Shown: positions 43,195 through 55,400 of the stretch, piece by piece
Position numbering within the stretch: the stretch's first letter is position 1
Layout: each line of letters starts with the position of its first letter
Assembly: GCA_023091665.1 (NCBI GenBank)
Contig: JALJCQ010000012.1
Span: 1,240,001-1,304,000, forward strand
Reading direction: 5' to 3'
Source of the DNA: Pythium myriotylum
Lineage: Eukaryota; Oomycota; Peronosporomycetes; Pythiales; Pythiaceae
DNA length: 64,000 bases
Translations under genes and position numbers: made by a program
The notes under the pieces: generated by a model
The model's input: the letters and a program-made list of their open reading frames with translations, nothing else
Told to the model about the DNA's origin: nothing
Database searches by the model: none

Positions 43195-44958
43195 TCAAAT
43201 TGGGATTTGCCAGAACATGATACCTTCAACGACAAAAGGTCGGAGAAGGCGGCGAGATACGAGCGTGTCGAGCAAAATCTCGATTCGCTCCTTGCCATAG
43301 TCTGGAAGAGCATCGGCAAGTTGGTCCACACTCTGACATACACGTGAAATGAGTTGCAACTTCCACATGCAAATGACAACAGTACTCACCAGTGCTGGCT
43401 TGTCATCACCGAGACCCTGGAACTTGCTATAGAGCGTGGACATTTGAACAGCACCAATTCCTCGCTAGATCATACACATCAGTCACTGATTAGCCAGAAA
43501 TTTTAGGATAGACACAGATGCGTAACTTCACACACCTGGAACGCCGACGGAAACAACGACAGCTGAAACTCTGGGGCTGGTTCTCCTGCTTCAAATGATT
43601 CGTCGTAGTCATGGAGTTTGGCTTCTTGGGACGTGGTGCCGATGTCAAGATTGGCTCCCACCAGCCGATTAGACAATGGTGTATGAGGTGTCATGGCCTT
43701 CAGCTGAGTTCGTAATAGAGGAGATGGCATCTCAAATGATGGAGTCATGGGGCTTTCAGCTTGTCTCATCAATTCCTCCGTTGCCTTTCGGATGCTCTCA
43801 ACAGTTTTCGTGTTTGCTGGGGATGACCGAGCACGTAACGGTGTTGAGTAGTCGGGGACGCTGTACTTCCGTCGAAGACTCGTGTAGGACCCAGGGGTAG
43901 ACAGAGAGGCTGCAGGAGACGGACGACGAGCTGGAGTGCCGGTAGTGGTCCTTGGTGGTGTTGCAGCTCTTGGCGGGGTTCCTGGACGCTTGCGCTTTCT
44001 TTGGCTTGAACGAAGCGGTGAAGAGTCAGACTTCGATTCTTCAATATCGTTAGCTGATGAAGAAGCTTGCTTCACAGCAGATTCTGGGGCAGCCACGGTG
44101 GCGAATCGTGGCATCGCTGGGCTTACGGGACTCATATCAGCCGCGTGGGCGTCCGCAGGTGGAGCGGGAGACCGCGGGCTCTTGGCACGAGGAGGGGTAA
44201 ACTCGAAGGCACCTATCTTCATGAGATCCCGGCTAACGTTCGGGCTTGCGGGATGAATGCTACTGATGGCAGAAGGTGGCGTGTGTTGGCCTGCATTCGC
44301 TCGCGCTTGTACCTATGAAAAACCACGTCGTCAGACACACAGACCCGACGGCAGATCATGCCACATCACGCCGTACCTTTAGCACATCGGTTCTCGGGGG
44401 CGACGTCAAGGAAGGAGTCCAGTTTGTCGCGTTCTCCGACAGTATTGATACGCCTTGAGGGGCCTTCGAGGTGGAACGGCTGCCGTGGTTGTTCAGGTAG
44501 GGCGTTCTCGCCATCGACGGCAGTCGATCGCTGCTCATGGTCGCATTCAAGCTTTCGTCCACGTTCGGATGCCCGAGTCGCCGAAGCGTTGTGGTCTTGA
44601 ACGTGTGCTCATCCACCATGATGGAATCGGTCTCGGTCTCATCGTCGCTGAAGCTCAAGTTCCGCGTCGTGTGGTCTCGATGGTCGCCCGAGACGCTCGA
44701 GCCGCTGGGGCTTGACGGGCGCGCGTTGGCGGGAGGCGGTCCGGGCGTCACGGCCGGCCGTCGCGCCGCTGCCGGCTGGACGGCGAACGACTCGAAGAGA
44801 GGCCGCCAGACTTGCGAGGCCTCGTGGATTTGTCGGAGGATCTGGTGGTGGCGCCTCACGGTCGAGCAGATCTGCGTGGCCGAGCGATGCGCCGCGCAGA
44901 TGTTGGCGTCGATCTCCTGCAGCAGGAACGTGATGTGCTGCTGCGCGTCCTCCTCCAT
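43195..44958 (-). CDS. ASK1: DASH/Dam1 complex subunit Ask1-like kinetochore protein
   Basis: DASH rings couple kinetochores to microtubule plus ends. Four exons, 44958-44377, 44312-43536, 43464-43390 and 43332-43195, give 523 residues. ATG 44958 has an ideal context (GCGCCATGG). The first ~60 residues fit the Ask1 signature: ITFLLQEIDANICAAHR and VRRHHQILRQIHEASQVWRPLFESF. The middle is disordered and rich in S/T-P sites (TPLRARSSP, MTPHTPLS), as expected for a Cdk/Aurora-regulated protein. The C-terminal ~70 residues look like a small winged helix (DQLADALPDYG...LLDTLVSRRLLRPF..GIMFWQIPI). SKA3 was considered because of that end, but the N-terminus favours Ask1. It is divergent from the histone-fold gene. 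Confidence 0.72.
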
Positions 44959-45239
44959 GGCGCCCTCGTTCAAATCGCCCGCTTCCAGGAGCGAGGTCTC
45001 CACATCCACAACACGGTAGGTGGAGTGTCTTCGATTCATAAAGAGGTGTAATGTCCTCAGTGATGTCAAAACCAAGGTAGTAATTCTGCCCAAAGTACCG
45101 AAAATGAGGTACATGGAGCACTCGTTTCCCAGTTTCCGCGCGCGAAGGTCGAGAGTGATGGTCGCTCTTGAATTTCAAATTCGCGGGTTTCCTCGCGTGC
45201 AGCAACATTCCCGAATCGCCCGGCCAAGGGAAACGCGCC
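44959..45239. promoter_or_regulatory. Divergent promoter shared by the Ask1-like and histone-fold genes
   Basis: These 281 bases separate two start codons that both sit in GCGCCATGG. Co-expression of the pair is therefore possible. No specific factor site is recognised. Confidence 0.45.
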
Positions 45240-46694
45240 ATGGAGTATCGCGTGCGCAAGCGCCACATCGCGGCCGTCGGCGGCGGCGGCGCGCGGCCCG
45301 TGGGAGAAATGCTCTCGGACGCGCTGCTGCGCCGGTTCCATCTGCGCGCGGGCTTCACGGCCACGTCGCCGCGGACGCTCGAGCTCACGCGCAACTTCCT
45401 CACCGACTTCATGGAGAAACTGCTCGACGCGGTCGCCACACTCATGGCGCACCACAACCGCCGCAGTATCCGACTCACGGACGTGCTCCGCGCGTGCCGA
45501 CACTACGGCATTCGGCTCTACGGGTACGATGACATGTGCGTGATTGAAGGGCCGTGGGGGATCGAGGAGCTCCACGTCACCGAGATGGTCGAGCTCAACA
45601 CGACCTTCAGTCGCGATCGCGGGGGCGAGGAACCAGACCAAGAACCAACAGAATTCTACAAAAAGACTGATTTCGTCAAGAACCAAGAAGCTTGGGATGC
45701 CGATGGGGAGGATGAACTCGAGGACAGCGACGACAGCGAATGGTCCTGGTTCAGCGATAGTGATGCCGACTCTGACTTTGAAGAAGATGAGCCGTTCATC
45801 AGCCAAGACAATCGAGCTGTCGATAACACTCCTAGGTGGCGCAAAAGTACCGACGAACGGGCCGTGTTTCTGCAAGCACTGAGTGCAGCGCAAGCCATGG
45901 TCGATGATCAGTTGCTCTCCCGTGAAATGACAGATGACGATACTCCATTAGGACAAGGCTATTTCTCAGACTGCGATTGCTCACGTGACCCAACTCAGCA
46001 TCTCGAATGGAACCGGGTGGCTGAGCAAGAGGATGCCAAGTGGATCACAAATGGGCATGCCACTGAGTATCACGGCAGTGATACGGATGCTATGTCTGAC
46101 GACGATTTAGCGCGTGACCCTACTAGCAGAGAGTTTGAAGATCCTGGGGACTATGTTGTTTCAAGACAGATCTTCATGGAGATATTCTATTCCGTCATCG
46201 ATAACGCAGCTCAACTTTCAATCCCGATCTCTGCTGTAGCACTCAGTGCCATTCATAATGTCTGCGAGCAGTACCTGCACGCTGCATTGACTTCTGGATC
46301 GCTGCGTGCGCAAGTTGTATCGATACTCATGGAAGAGCAATTGGAAGCAACGTTGAACGAGCGCGCCAAGGTCGAAGAGGAACGTCAGAAGGTGAAAGAC
46401 GTCGAGGTAGCGATGCTTGAGATGCAGTCAGCATTCCTTGTAAAAGAAAGAGAAATGCAGCGTCGAATCAAAGAGCTAGAGGACAAGCTTCGAGATCGAG
46501 GTGAAAATTCTGCCGAAGACGTGGTCATGGAGACAACGCCTGCAAAGTCACCTGGGAAGCGCAAAGCAACAGTTAAAGATGACAGCAACTTTACCAAACA
46601 AAAGGGTCCAACAAGTGGGTCCATTGTAGGGTCTCTGCGCACCCGCTTGCAAGAGTACAGTCGTCGCAAGAAAGCGAAGATTAATCCCGTATAG
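45240..46694 (+). CDS. Histone-fold protein with H4-like N-terminal domain and long acidic/coiled-coil tail
   Basis: A single exon of 484 residues from ATG 45240 (an in-frame ATG at 45168 would add 24). Residues ~45-105 read as a histone fold closest to H4: NFLTDFMEKLLDAVATLMAHHN, RRSIRLTDVLRACRHYGIRLYGYD, which parallels H4's [24 protein letters not shown]. An extra ~380 residues follow: an acidic region (EDELEDSDDSEWSWFSDSDADS), a conserved-looking helical segment (~300-350), a coiled coil (~370-425) and a basic C-terminus (RRKKAKI). It is not a core histone: size, N-terminus and tail differ. It could be an H4-derived kinetochore/CENP-T-like or TAF-like subunit. The divergent pairing with the Ask1-like gene favours chromosome biology; this is inference. 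Confidence 0.75.
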   Translation: MEYRVRKRHIAAVGGGGARPVGEMLSDALLRRFHLRAGFTATSPRTLELTRNFLTDFMEKLLDAVATLMAHHNRRSIRLTDVLRACRHYGIRLYGYDDMCVIEGPWGIEELHVTEMVELNTTFSRDRGGEEPDQEPTEFYKKTDFVKNQEAWDADGEDELEDSDDSEWSWFSDSDADSDFEEDEPFISQDNRAVDNTPRWRKSTDERAVFLQALSAAQAMVDDQLLSREMTDDDTPLGQGYFSDCDCSRDPTQHLEWNRVAEQEDAKWITNGHATEYHGSDTDAMSDDDLARDPTSREFEDPGDYVVSRQIFMEIFYSVIDNAAQLSIPISAVALSAIHNVCEQYLHAALTSGSLRAQVVSILMEEQLEATLNERAKVEEERQKVKDVEVAMLEMQSAFLVKEREMQRRIKELEDKLRDRGENSAEDVVMETTPAKSPGKRKATVKDDSNFTKQKGPTSGSIVGSLRTRLQEYSRRKKAKINPV

Positions 46695-46857
46695 AGAAAG
46701 CCTCGGGACATGGTGTGTTTGCTCCAGCAGCTATCGACTGAGATCACCAAACATTCAACGCGAATCGGAACCGTCACTTTAGAGCAGAGATACACAATGC
46801 AATTCATCCGCCTAGTCCGTCTACCACACTCGATACATCTATTACTGTCCTACCCCA

Positions 46858-47910
46858 CTACAACTGCTTGCGTTGAGCAGTTCGCACTGCCGTGGTGTCT
46901 CTACAGACGTTCACGAAATCTATCAAGTGGGTGAAGAACTCGTCACCGAGAGCACTGAAAGCAAGATGTAAGCCGTGAGGTCACGAAAACACCAGTGATC
47001 GATAGATGAATGCGAAGCTTCTCACCTAAGGAACGCCTCGATGTTGTTATGTCCCGCATCTGTGACCCACAGCGGTTTGCATCGCCACTCTTGCCGACAC
47101 TTTTCAAAGAGTCCCTCTCCATGCCAGAATGGAACCACTTCATCTCTAGTCCCGTGAATGATAGTGACTGGAGACTCAACCTCGTCCATAATGTCGATGT
47201 TGCAGAACAGATCGCCAGGGATCGTGAATCGAAAGTTGAACGCAACGCGAAAAATGGACAGTAGCGGACTCTGTAGAATCACACCTGCAACCGGATCATT
47301 CAATCTCGACTGCTTGACGGCAATGTACGTGGTTGGACCCGATCCGAGAGATCGACCATACCTACCGCGACGAGTGTCAGGGTTTGGTTGCGACGACTAG
47401 TCGGACAAGGTATGTGTACGTACACAATGATTCTGCTTGGAGGGGTCTTCTTCACGTTCACAAGATATGCGAACGCAGCTTCAGCATCCGAGTAGACTGC
47501 CTCTTCACTAGGCTCACCTTCGCTGAGACCATAGCCGGAGTAATCGTACGCCATCACGTTGACTCGTAGACGGCGGCTGACTTCTCGAAACCAGTCGTAG
47601 ATCATGCCAAGGTCTATACACTCCAAACATCAGTCTCAAGACGAGTCTTGCGTTTTGTCTCTTGCACTAACCTTCGGCATTCCCATGCGAGAATAGGATC
47701 GTGAAGTCAGCGTTACTGCGACATCGAGACGACATTCCGCGTGTTGGTTCTTGATTACCACCGCATCCATCCGCAACGAACGTACTCGTAGGCGTGGTAA
47801 AATGCTGGGATGCGATTGTGCATAGCCGTTCCGAGGAAGAAATATCGTCGGGTAGGCCCGTAGCTTGGCGGAGGTGGCTGGAACACAAGACTCGAGATCA
47901 TCGTGCCCAT
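46858..47910 (-). CDS. ABHD17: ABHD17-type alpha/beta hydrolase (protein depalmitoylase-like)
   Basis: Serine hydrolase family that removes palmitate from membrane proteins. Five exons, 47910-47786, 47715-47672, 47613-47424, 47361-47026 and 46954-46858, give 263 residues with matching phases. Landmarks: MGTMISSLVFQPPPPSY at the N-terminus, FTILFSHGNAED, VMAYDYSGYG, the nucleophile elbow YGRSLGSGPT (its first part created by a splice), the acid in HGTRDEVV and the His in AGHNNIE. The N-terminus lacks the Cys cluster of animal ABHD17 but begins MG, allowing N-myristoylation. Introns are 58-72 bases. It is in tandem with the next gene upstream on the same strand. Confidence 0.88.
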
Positions 47911-48226
47911 GCTCCGGAGCGAGATCCGACTCCTGAGCGTGCGTGGATTCTCGCACGAGGCGCTAGCTCAGCGCCGGTTGTGTCCACTCTCCGCGCCAAG
48001 ATCAGTTGCACCGTTTCGAGTCCTGAGTGGCGGCACGTGTGCGGCTGGCACGCGTGAAGCTATGTTTGGCGCTGTGATGCGGATGTGGAAGCGGTGTGGC
48101 GCACTTCTTGAAGGTGTCCAGTTTGCTCGGACCTCCTATAACGCATACTGGAACAGTTGAGGGATTGCCACCGACCAGATTCACCAGCAACGAACAGTTG
48201 ATATTCTATGTACGAGTTCCTAACAG
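47911..48226. other. Intergenic region between two tandem minus-strand genes
   Basis: The 316 bases hold the 3' flank of the upstream gene and the promoter of the ABHD17-type gene. Nothing else is recognised. Confidence 0.4.
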
Positions 48227-49257
48227 CTAGTCAAGGTCACTTCGTGCCGTGAAGGATGTTAATCCCACACGAAGTCCGCTGTGGTGGGGAACGATCTTCA
48301 TGCCTGTGGCTCGGTGCGTGACTCCACGAAGGTCTTCACGCACTGCCGCGTTCTCTCTACTCTCGTCTTCTGTTGCTGGAATCCCCTCACGCCGAAGGAG
48401 TTCGGATAGAGAGCCAAAATGGACTGGTGTGAGGGCTGGGGCCATGGAGGACGGTTCAATCAATGGAGACACGGGGTGTGAGGGCACAATCGCGCTACCG
48501 TCTCGAGCAGTACTCCCATGTCGTAATGCGTAGTCAATCACCACCGTTCTTGTAGGTGGAAGCAGTGGAGCGCTCACACTCTGGACATATTGCCTGTCGG
48601 TCTTATCGAAGAAGATTGTCGGAGCGTGTCTTGTACGAGAGCGCAATACCCTTCGATTCCTGCGGCGCCGCATCTCGTGCAGAATAGGGTCCTTGATTGC
48701 TCGGAGCAACTGAGATACCTTGACTTGCGCTGTCTTCAAGAAACTCAAGTGATCGTCGACCAACGAGAGCCAGCTGAGCCGTGGCTTAGAAGCCGCCTTG
48801 TAAAGAGTCTGCAACAGACTCATATTGCGCTTCTGTCGAGCGATTCGTCTGCATATGAGAACCATCAGAGCCTGTGATCGAGAAGCAGCACATGAGACGA
48901 CACTCGACATACTTGGCCTCCTTGTCATCGGCGGCGCTGAACGCAAACCCGGACATCACGACGCCATTCTCCTCTCGATCTGTAATGAGGACCAATACAA
49001 CAATCGGCGCGACAATCTGCCCGTTATCCCATCGATTTGCGGCGAGAACAGACGAAGAAGAAGCCCCCACCGCTCTGGAGCCGCTTGGGCTGGAGCCGGC
49101 GCCGCGGCTTCGCAAACGGCGAGAACGTCACGCGGCGGCCTGAGGGCGACGCGAACTCGACGGCCGCGCGCTTGGCCTGCGGTGACGCGCCCGCGGACCC
49201 ATTCGGCGACTTGCTCGGCGACTTCTTGCGGCTCGCGCCCTTGAGAATCGGGCGCAT
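48227..49257 (-). CDS. Basic protein of unknown function with PP1-docking-like motifs
   Basis: Three exons, 49257-49071, 48979-48913 and 48848-48227, give 291 residues; the middle exon (67 bases) is the least certain. The N-terminus starts MRPILKG and has RRVTFSPF about 40 residues later. This spacing of an ILK motif and an RVxF motif is how several protein phosphatase 1 regulators (for example KNL1-type proteins) dock PP1. S-P sites (KKSPSKSP, FASP, FSPF) lie around them. A helical basic part follows (MSLLQTLYKAA..WLSLVDDHLSFL..LLRAIKDPI..MRRRRNRR), then a Ser/Pro region with SLSELLRREGI. No catalytic domain is present. A nuclear or chromosome-associated PP1 adaptor is a reasonable guess only. 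Its start is 148 bases from the lipid-transfer gene start. Confidence 0.6.
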
Positions 49258-49405
49258 GTCACCCCCCGGTCTTGACCACGCCCGACTCGAATGACTCAGA
49301 GCAACTGCACCCCCGGGGGTACAATCATGTACCCATTTCCTGGTACCATCCTCCTCTTCAACATCGTCGAAGCGACACAAAGGAAGGGAGGAGAAACGAG
49401 CGGGC
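49258..49405. promoter_or_regulatory. Compact divergent promoter with two inverted repeats
   Basis: CCCCCGGGGG at 49310-49319 is a perfect palindrome, and GGGTAC-AATCAT-GTACCC at 49317-49334 overlaps it as a 6-base inverted repeat. They sit midway between the start codons of the PP1-motif gene and the lipid-transfer gene. Confidence 0.4.
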
Positions 49406-52400
49406 ATGTATGTCGCCCTGGGCGTCGCGCTGCTGCTGCTGGCGTTCGGGTCGAAGGTGGAGATAGCTCTTTGTTAGAGGGCACTCGCGTGGGCGCTGAC
49501 ATGCGATGCGGAGCAGATCGCCGGCGTGCTCATCGGCGGCGTTCTCCTGGCCATCCACAAAGGTAGATCGCGTCTTGAGTTGCTGGAGGGCTGCCAGAGT
49601 TGACGCGCAGTGACAGTGGGACTACTGAGAAACGTCCGGGTGGGCGGCAATGCAACGCTCAGCGTGACGATCCGAGCAGTGCATATCTCTGTGTGGCGAA
49701 ACGTGTGGGGATATCTGCATTCGCCGACGCAAGAGCCACTCATAACGGTTGATTTTTCTGGAGTTCATCTGCTGGTACTCTGCAGAGATGAAGAAAGGCA
49801 CCGACAGGCAGGTGGAAACCGCGAGATAGCAAAGCAGTCTCTCCTGTCCTTGATTCAGCTTTACGAGTTGGACTCAAGCACCAGTCTTAAGCGGCTCGAC
49901 CATCCCGTCTGGAAGGGCGTGCAATCGGCTATGCACCGAGTCCCGCTCCTTTGGCTGATCATCCCGGCCATAGGCCTGACATCCAGCGAAATATCTCTGG
50001 ATATCGTTCAAGAAGTCCAGAACAGCAATCAATCCACGGTCCACGTTGAGGTGAGAGAGAGGTCCAATCATGGTTGGGTGTGATGACAATTATGTGACAA
50101 AGTTATGTGAACTTCAAGAAAGGGTATCTTTCCGTGCGGTCACGATTTCGCCAGATTCCGGGCGAGGTCGAATTTGTTGTTCAAGTATGCCCAGAACATG
50201 AGGCATTGGTGAGTTTGCCAGGTATCGGCATCGACGTTACGTTACGCAGTCTCTCGTTCGGGGTGTCGGTGCCGATATCAAGAGATGCAGATGACATTCG
50301 AGCACCGGTACCATCTTTCGCTCATGTTCAGTGTGAATCGTTGAGATGCTCTTTGGACCTAGTCCGTTTGCTGAGAGGATTAAACGATTGCATGCGTGGC
50401 GCAGTGGGAGACTGCCAGTCCACAAATGTGGTGTTAACGATTCTGGAGATGCGCCATGCGTTGCCTCTTCGATTGATGGAGATGATACCAGCGATAACAA
50501 TAAAACTCGGTGATGTCCAGCTCAAAGTTGCCATTTCTCTTGCACATCATTTTCAAGCCACTCTTGACTCGGTCCAATTCAGCATCGTTGATCCATTGGG
50601 ACCGAGAAATTCGAAGGGAGGAGAAGTCGAAGAGCAAGTCGTTGAGCGCCGGGTCGTCCTCGCCATTTCTTGTTTGTCGGTGGTAAACTCGCCCAAGGAA
50701 CATGTAGGACAGTCAACATCACTCAGTCTAAGCGAACTCAAGGTGGAAGCAGACAACAGACTGGTACACATACCGCATAATCCAGACCAAGACGCTGACA
50801 GTACCGCATTCATCCAGGATGGGATGAGTTGGAGCACTCACTGCTCTGGCGAGACTCGAGGTCTATCAATTGTTTTGGGTCCCGACGTTTCTGAAGTGAT
50901 TGATCCAATATTGGCGGCAATTCCTCCAACGAATAGAGGTTTTGTGAAGACTGGTTCGGTTCACGAGAACTTTCCTCTGAAAGAGTCAACATGGGAGGAC
51001 TACATCTCCGTCGAAATTCAAGCCCAGCTGAAACTAAGTCGAACTGAGATTTTGTGTCTGGCACGCGACAATAGATGTCCTGTGTTCCCGAATGGAGTTC
51101 CGGACATTGGGCTGCACATTGATGAAATCTCATTGATGGCGTTTCCGTTCGTCGCTGAGGAATCGCTCGGTATTCGAGCAAGAGCAGACATACATGGCTC
51201 GCGGCTGCAACTTTTCTACGTTCAACGTACTCGCACGGCCCGGAGTACCTTCATGTCTATTGATGGCGTTCGCCTGCTGTGCTGTCCGGTGTCAGCACTC
51301 GGACTCAACCCAAACAATGCGAACGTTGACATGGAAGCCGAGTGGCTTGAAGTGCGTTGGTCTCCTGAAGCAATGCACGCGATAGGAGGAATGCTGGAGC
51401 TCGGGGTATTGATTCTCCGACCACTCTTATACGAACACTATGACTGGACCGAAGATGATTATTGGGCTCCTCAAGCGTTTTTAAGTGTGCAGAGTATGAG
51501 GTCGATGGCTCAGGTTGTTGATGATCATATTTCAAACTCGGAAACAATCAAGTTCCGATGCAAAGTAAGACATTCACTCGTTCTGTTTACTCATAGTCAC
51601 GCTGGCGGGGACCACATCGAATCCGTCTCGGTAGATACGCTCAACGTGAGTGTAGAGGAAACGACCGGAAGATTCCGTTTGTCAATTATAGACACAAGGA
51701 TTTGCCATGTCGACGCAATTTCAGACACGAGGCAATCATCCGAAAGGCTTGGCCATCATGCTCAGTACGCCACCACAAGTCGATGTCCAGCTCCCGTGGT
51801 TACTTCCGGAGAAAGACGACGAAAAGTCAATGCCCGACAAGATAGACCAAAACAAAGACGCCGACTGGAGCCAAAACCGTTCTTCAACGTGCGAACGTTT
51901 GCTTTGGAGGAAAACAAACTTCCGTTCTGCCCAATGACGGTGCTCGATCTTTTTGTGGATGGTGTTACCTGCCAGTGGGATATGAAAACCCAGGATCGAA
52001 TAGTCGAGCTGATTCGAAGAATCACATTCTCTGCTTGGGAAATGCTTTATCGGTTTCGATCTACGTATGGTGTGTATTGCACCTCTTCAAATAGTCGATA
52101 CAAACGTGCAGGTGGAATCAACGGCACCCTCAGCGATTTAACTCAATGCTTGACGGCAGAGCAGCTGTCGACCAAACTTATAAGCGCAAGTGGAGACACT
52201 CTGAACCGTATCCGTGCGACGAGTATTGCTCTGGATGCAAGTTTTGGCGAGAGGAGCAATCTTTTCGACGTGCAGCTTAGTGTTGGCGTTTTTGAAAGTC
52301 AAGACCTGCCTGAATTATGGACTTTCGAAAATGTCCGTGTCGTTGTTGGAGGATCACTCGATCTGGTACAAGTGAATCGGATATGTGTTCGTCATACTGT

Positions 52401-55400
52401 GGACAAACGTAGCGACTACGTTTTCGGTTTCTTTGAGGCTACATTGTGGTTGCGACAGTTGGCTTGTGGAAAGAGAGAAAGTAGTTCTCCTCGGAAAGAT
52501 GGTATGATGATCGAAATTGACGGGCTACGAATTGGTCTGTCTCGTCAACTAGACATGATTGATCTCGCAAGCGAATCGCTGTGCAGCATATCTCCGTTCC
52601 TGACATCGCACATGAAAACACTTCAGGCAAATTGGCGTCCCCAGGAGGACATCTTTTTCTTGTACTTTTTAAGAATACCAAAGTTGAACGGTCAACCGAA
52701 GGTATGGCTCAGCATGAGCAACTGTGAGGTTAATTGCGACGACAATCCCATGGAAACTTGGCTCGAGAGAGTATATCCGGTGTGGATTGAAGAACTAGCA
52801 GAGCAAGAGCTGCGAGCCCAGCTACTTGAGGAGCAGCTTACTTCTTTAAAACTGGCGAACCCTGACATAACAGTCTCGGATTTGGCAGCCGAGAATATGA
52901 GATCCCTGTTGCGAGAGAAAAACAGCAAGAGCTATTACCAGAAAATGAGCAGAGCGACAGAGATTCTACATTGCCCCACAAAAGACAAATCTTTTCACGA
53001 AGGGAAGATATTAAGTATCCGAGCGAGCCATATTGTCATTGAAATCAGTCCAGAACCTATCCAGATGGCCACAAACCAACTCGTTCGAGAGTTGGATGAA
53101 GCTACTGCAGCAATTGATCGCATCCTCACCTCAGCACGGATAGACCCGGCTTTGTACAGTCCACGATACTCGTTCCTTATTCACCAGCACATCAACGTAA
53201 GCGTATTAGACCTATGCGTGAGGATGCGGAGTTTCCTTACACCTATTGCAGCCATTGACCAGCTTACCACTGCTGGAGACGTTGTTGTTGCAGTGCCTCA
53301 ATCTCCGCGAGGAGCAACGGATTCGTTTGAATTCACAGCATCTCTTCGTTGCTATGGCAACCTCGATGTCACCGTTCGACGACCTGTGCTCTTCTTTGGA
53401 CCTTCGTATGTTCCAACTATTAAAGACCTTGTCGCAGTCGCTGAAAAGCTTCTTCCAACCGTGATGCTTGATGTTGACCGAGTCCATCATTCGAAACTGT
53501 GGGATATTGCTCGCCGAGTTCTACACGGTAGACTCCACGCAGTAGTTGAAGATGTCTCAGTTCGACTACTTGCAGCCTCAACTACGTTTGAGGCTGGTGG
53601 GTATCTTGAACTCGGCGTCCACCACGTCGATTTACGCTGCCGTCGAGGTCAAAATGCAGGAACCGAGATGGACATTGAGCAAATAACGTTGAGGATTCAG
53701 CCTGACGCATTGGTGAACATCGCAGAGATTACAAGCCTCACAATAAAGACACAAGCGACTTGGACTTCAAAACTTGAACCATCAATCCACTACATTCTTC
53801 CCGTCGTATACCAAAAGGACGGAGGGATGGAGGGCGAGACAGCAGTGATCGATTTCCAAAGTCCAGGTGTCTGGCAAACAGGGAGACTTCAGATAGCTGA
53901 GCGCCTTGAAAAATTTCGTGGTGTTGATGTTGTGTGCTCGCTATGGGGCATAATTTCACCGAAGACGTCTCCGTTGCAGCTTACTCGGCGTGAGATCGCT
54001 TCGCGAAGCGCGATTGTCTTGTACACGAAGCATGTTGAATGGCTCATCCAGTTTGGCAGAGTGTATGAGGAAATGGTTCACCGGAAGTTCCCGAGCCGAT
54101 GCCGGCAACGACAAAGACGCATTTTTTGCCCAGAACATGATTCTTCGCACGACATCGTGCCCCCTGTTGAGCAGTTCTTGCAGGTTTTCCGCGGTGTTAC
54201 TGTCAGCGACTTCGGTATCGTTGGTGTTGACTTTGCACTGTATCACAGTGAGATAAGTCAAGTCGGTATACGAGCCTGTATCAATGATCTCATATCCGTC
54301 TCGGGGACAATGGTGGTAAGGTCTAGCGCCAACGAATGCACTCGATCGAACCAAGCTAGGCATGTATCAGTTGAATGGAAGAAGAGAGCATTTGTTTTAG
54401 AAGCCGCTGCAATTGTGGTTCGCGATGTTCAAGTTCGAATATGCACACCATCATCCGGAAGTCGAGGCGAATCGCTCGTATCGATTCGATACGTCTCTCT
54501 TAACGTCGGAGAATACGAACAAACACCGTCGACTGCAACGTCTCAATTCGACTTTGCAAAGTTACATGCTGAGTTCGATCAAACTAGCGGCGACAACTCA
54601 CGCGATAGAATCTTGAAGCCTCTATCTAGACCAGCTTCATCGCTCAAGTCACCGTCATTTGATGTTGAGCTATCAACGGATGTGTCTCGAACGAAGTCAA
54701 AGAGAACAATACTGGAGCATTTTGCTATCGCTCAACCCAATCCATACCGATATCGAGATGACGTTGACGAAGGACGTGACAAACCAACGACTGTAGATGT
54801 TCAAAACGAACCCGAGAAGTCTCGATCAGACAGCAGTATCCACACCGCTTTTGTTGAAGAATTCCGTCGTCAAGGCTATCTTCTTGGTCTTGCAGCGAGC
54901 GAAATTCGTGTGCTGGTAACTTTGGATACCGTGGAGACGATGGTTGACATTGTGGAGAACTGGATTCGAGTTGTTCGCTCTAGTTTTCCTGAGTTTTATA
55001 GCATGCCGGACGAGCTGCTATCCGAACCGAGTGCACATTCTCGAACTATTCAAGGTGAGAGGGCGTTGCTTACCGGTACTCTTATCTGACTGACAGTGTT
55101 GATCTCGGTTTTCAGAACCGTTAGGTTTGGAGAGCCCCAAAAAGGCCACCTCTCTCGCTGATGACCCTAGGTTTGGGCCAATCTTCCATGCATCCAATCC
55201 TCTGCCGACAAACAAAGTTCCCTCGTTCAGCATAAGCTCATCTCGCGACGAAACACACGAGGATCAATCGTCTAACAGCCCATCTGATGGAGTTGTCCTT
55301 CCCTTCATGGCAGTCCGATTTCTTGATTGCCAGGTCAGCTTCCATGACCGCCAGAACAAAGGATCAGTGCTTATCGCTCTTAGCTGTGGGTGCCTCCACC

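Noticed and set aside
43195..44958. Assignment as SKA3
   Set aside because: The C-terminal winged-helix-like end suggested it, but the N-terminal ITFLLQEID..WRPLFESF block fits DASH Ask1 better.
47672..47888. Minus-strand ORF reading continuously into the ABHD17 FSHGN motif
   Set aside because: Its upstream part does not resemble the family, whereas splicing at 47785/47716 joins the family-like N-terminus in phase.
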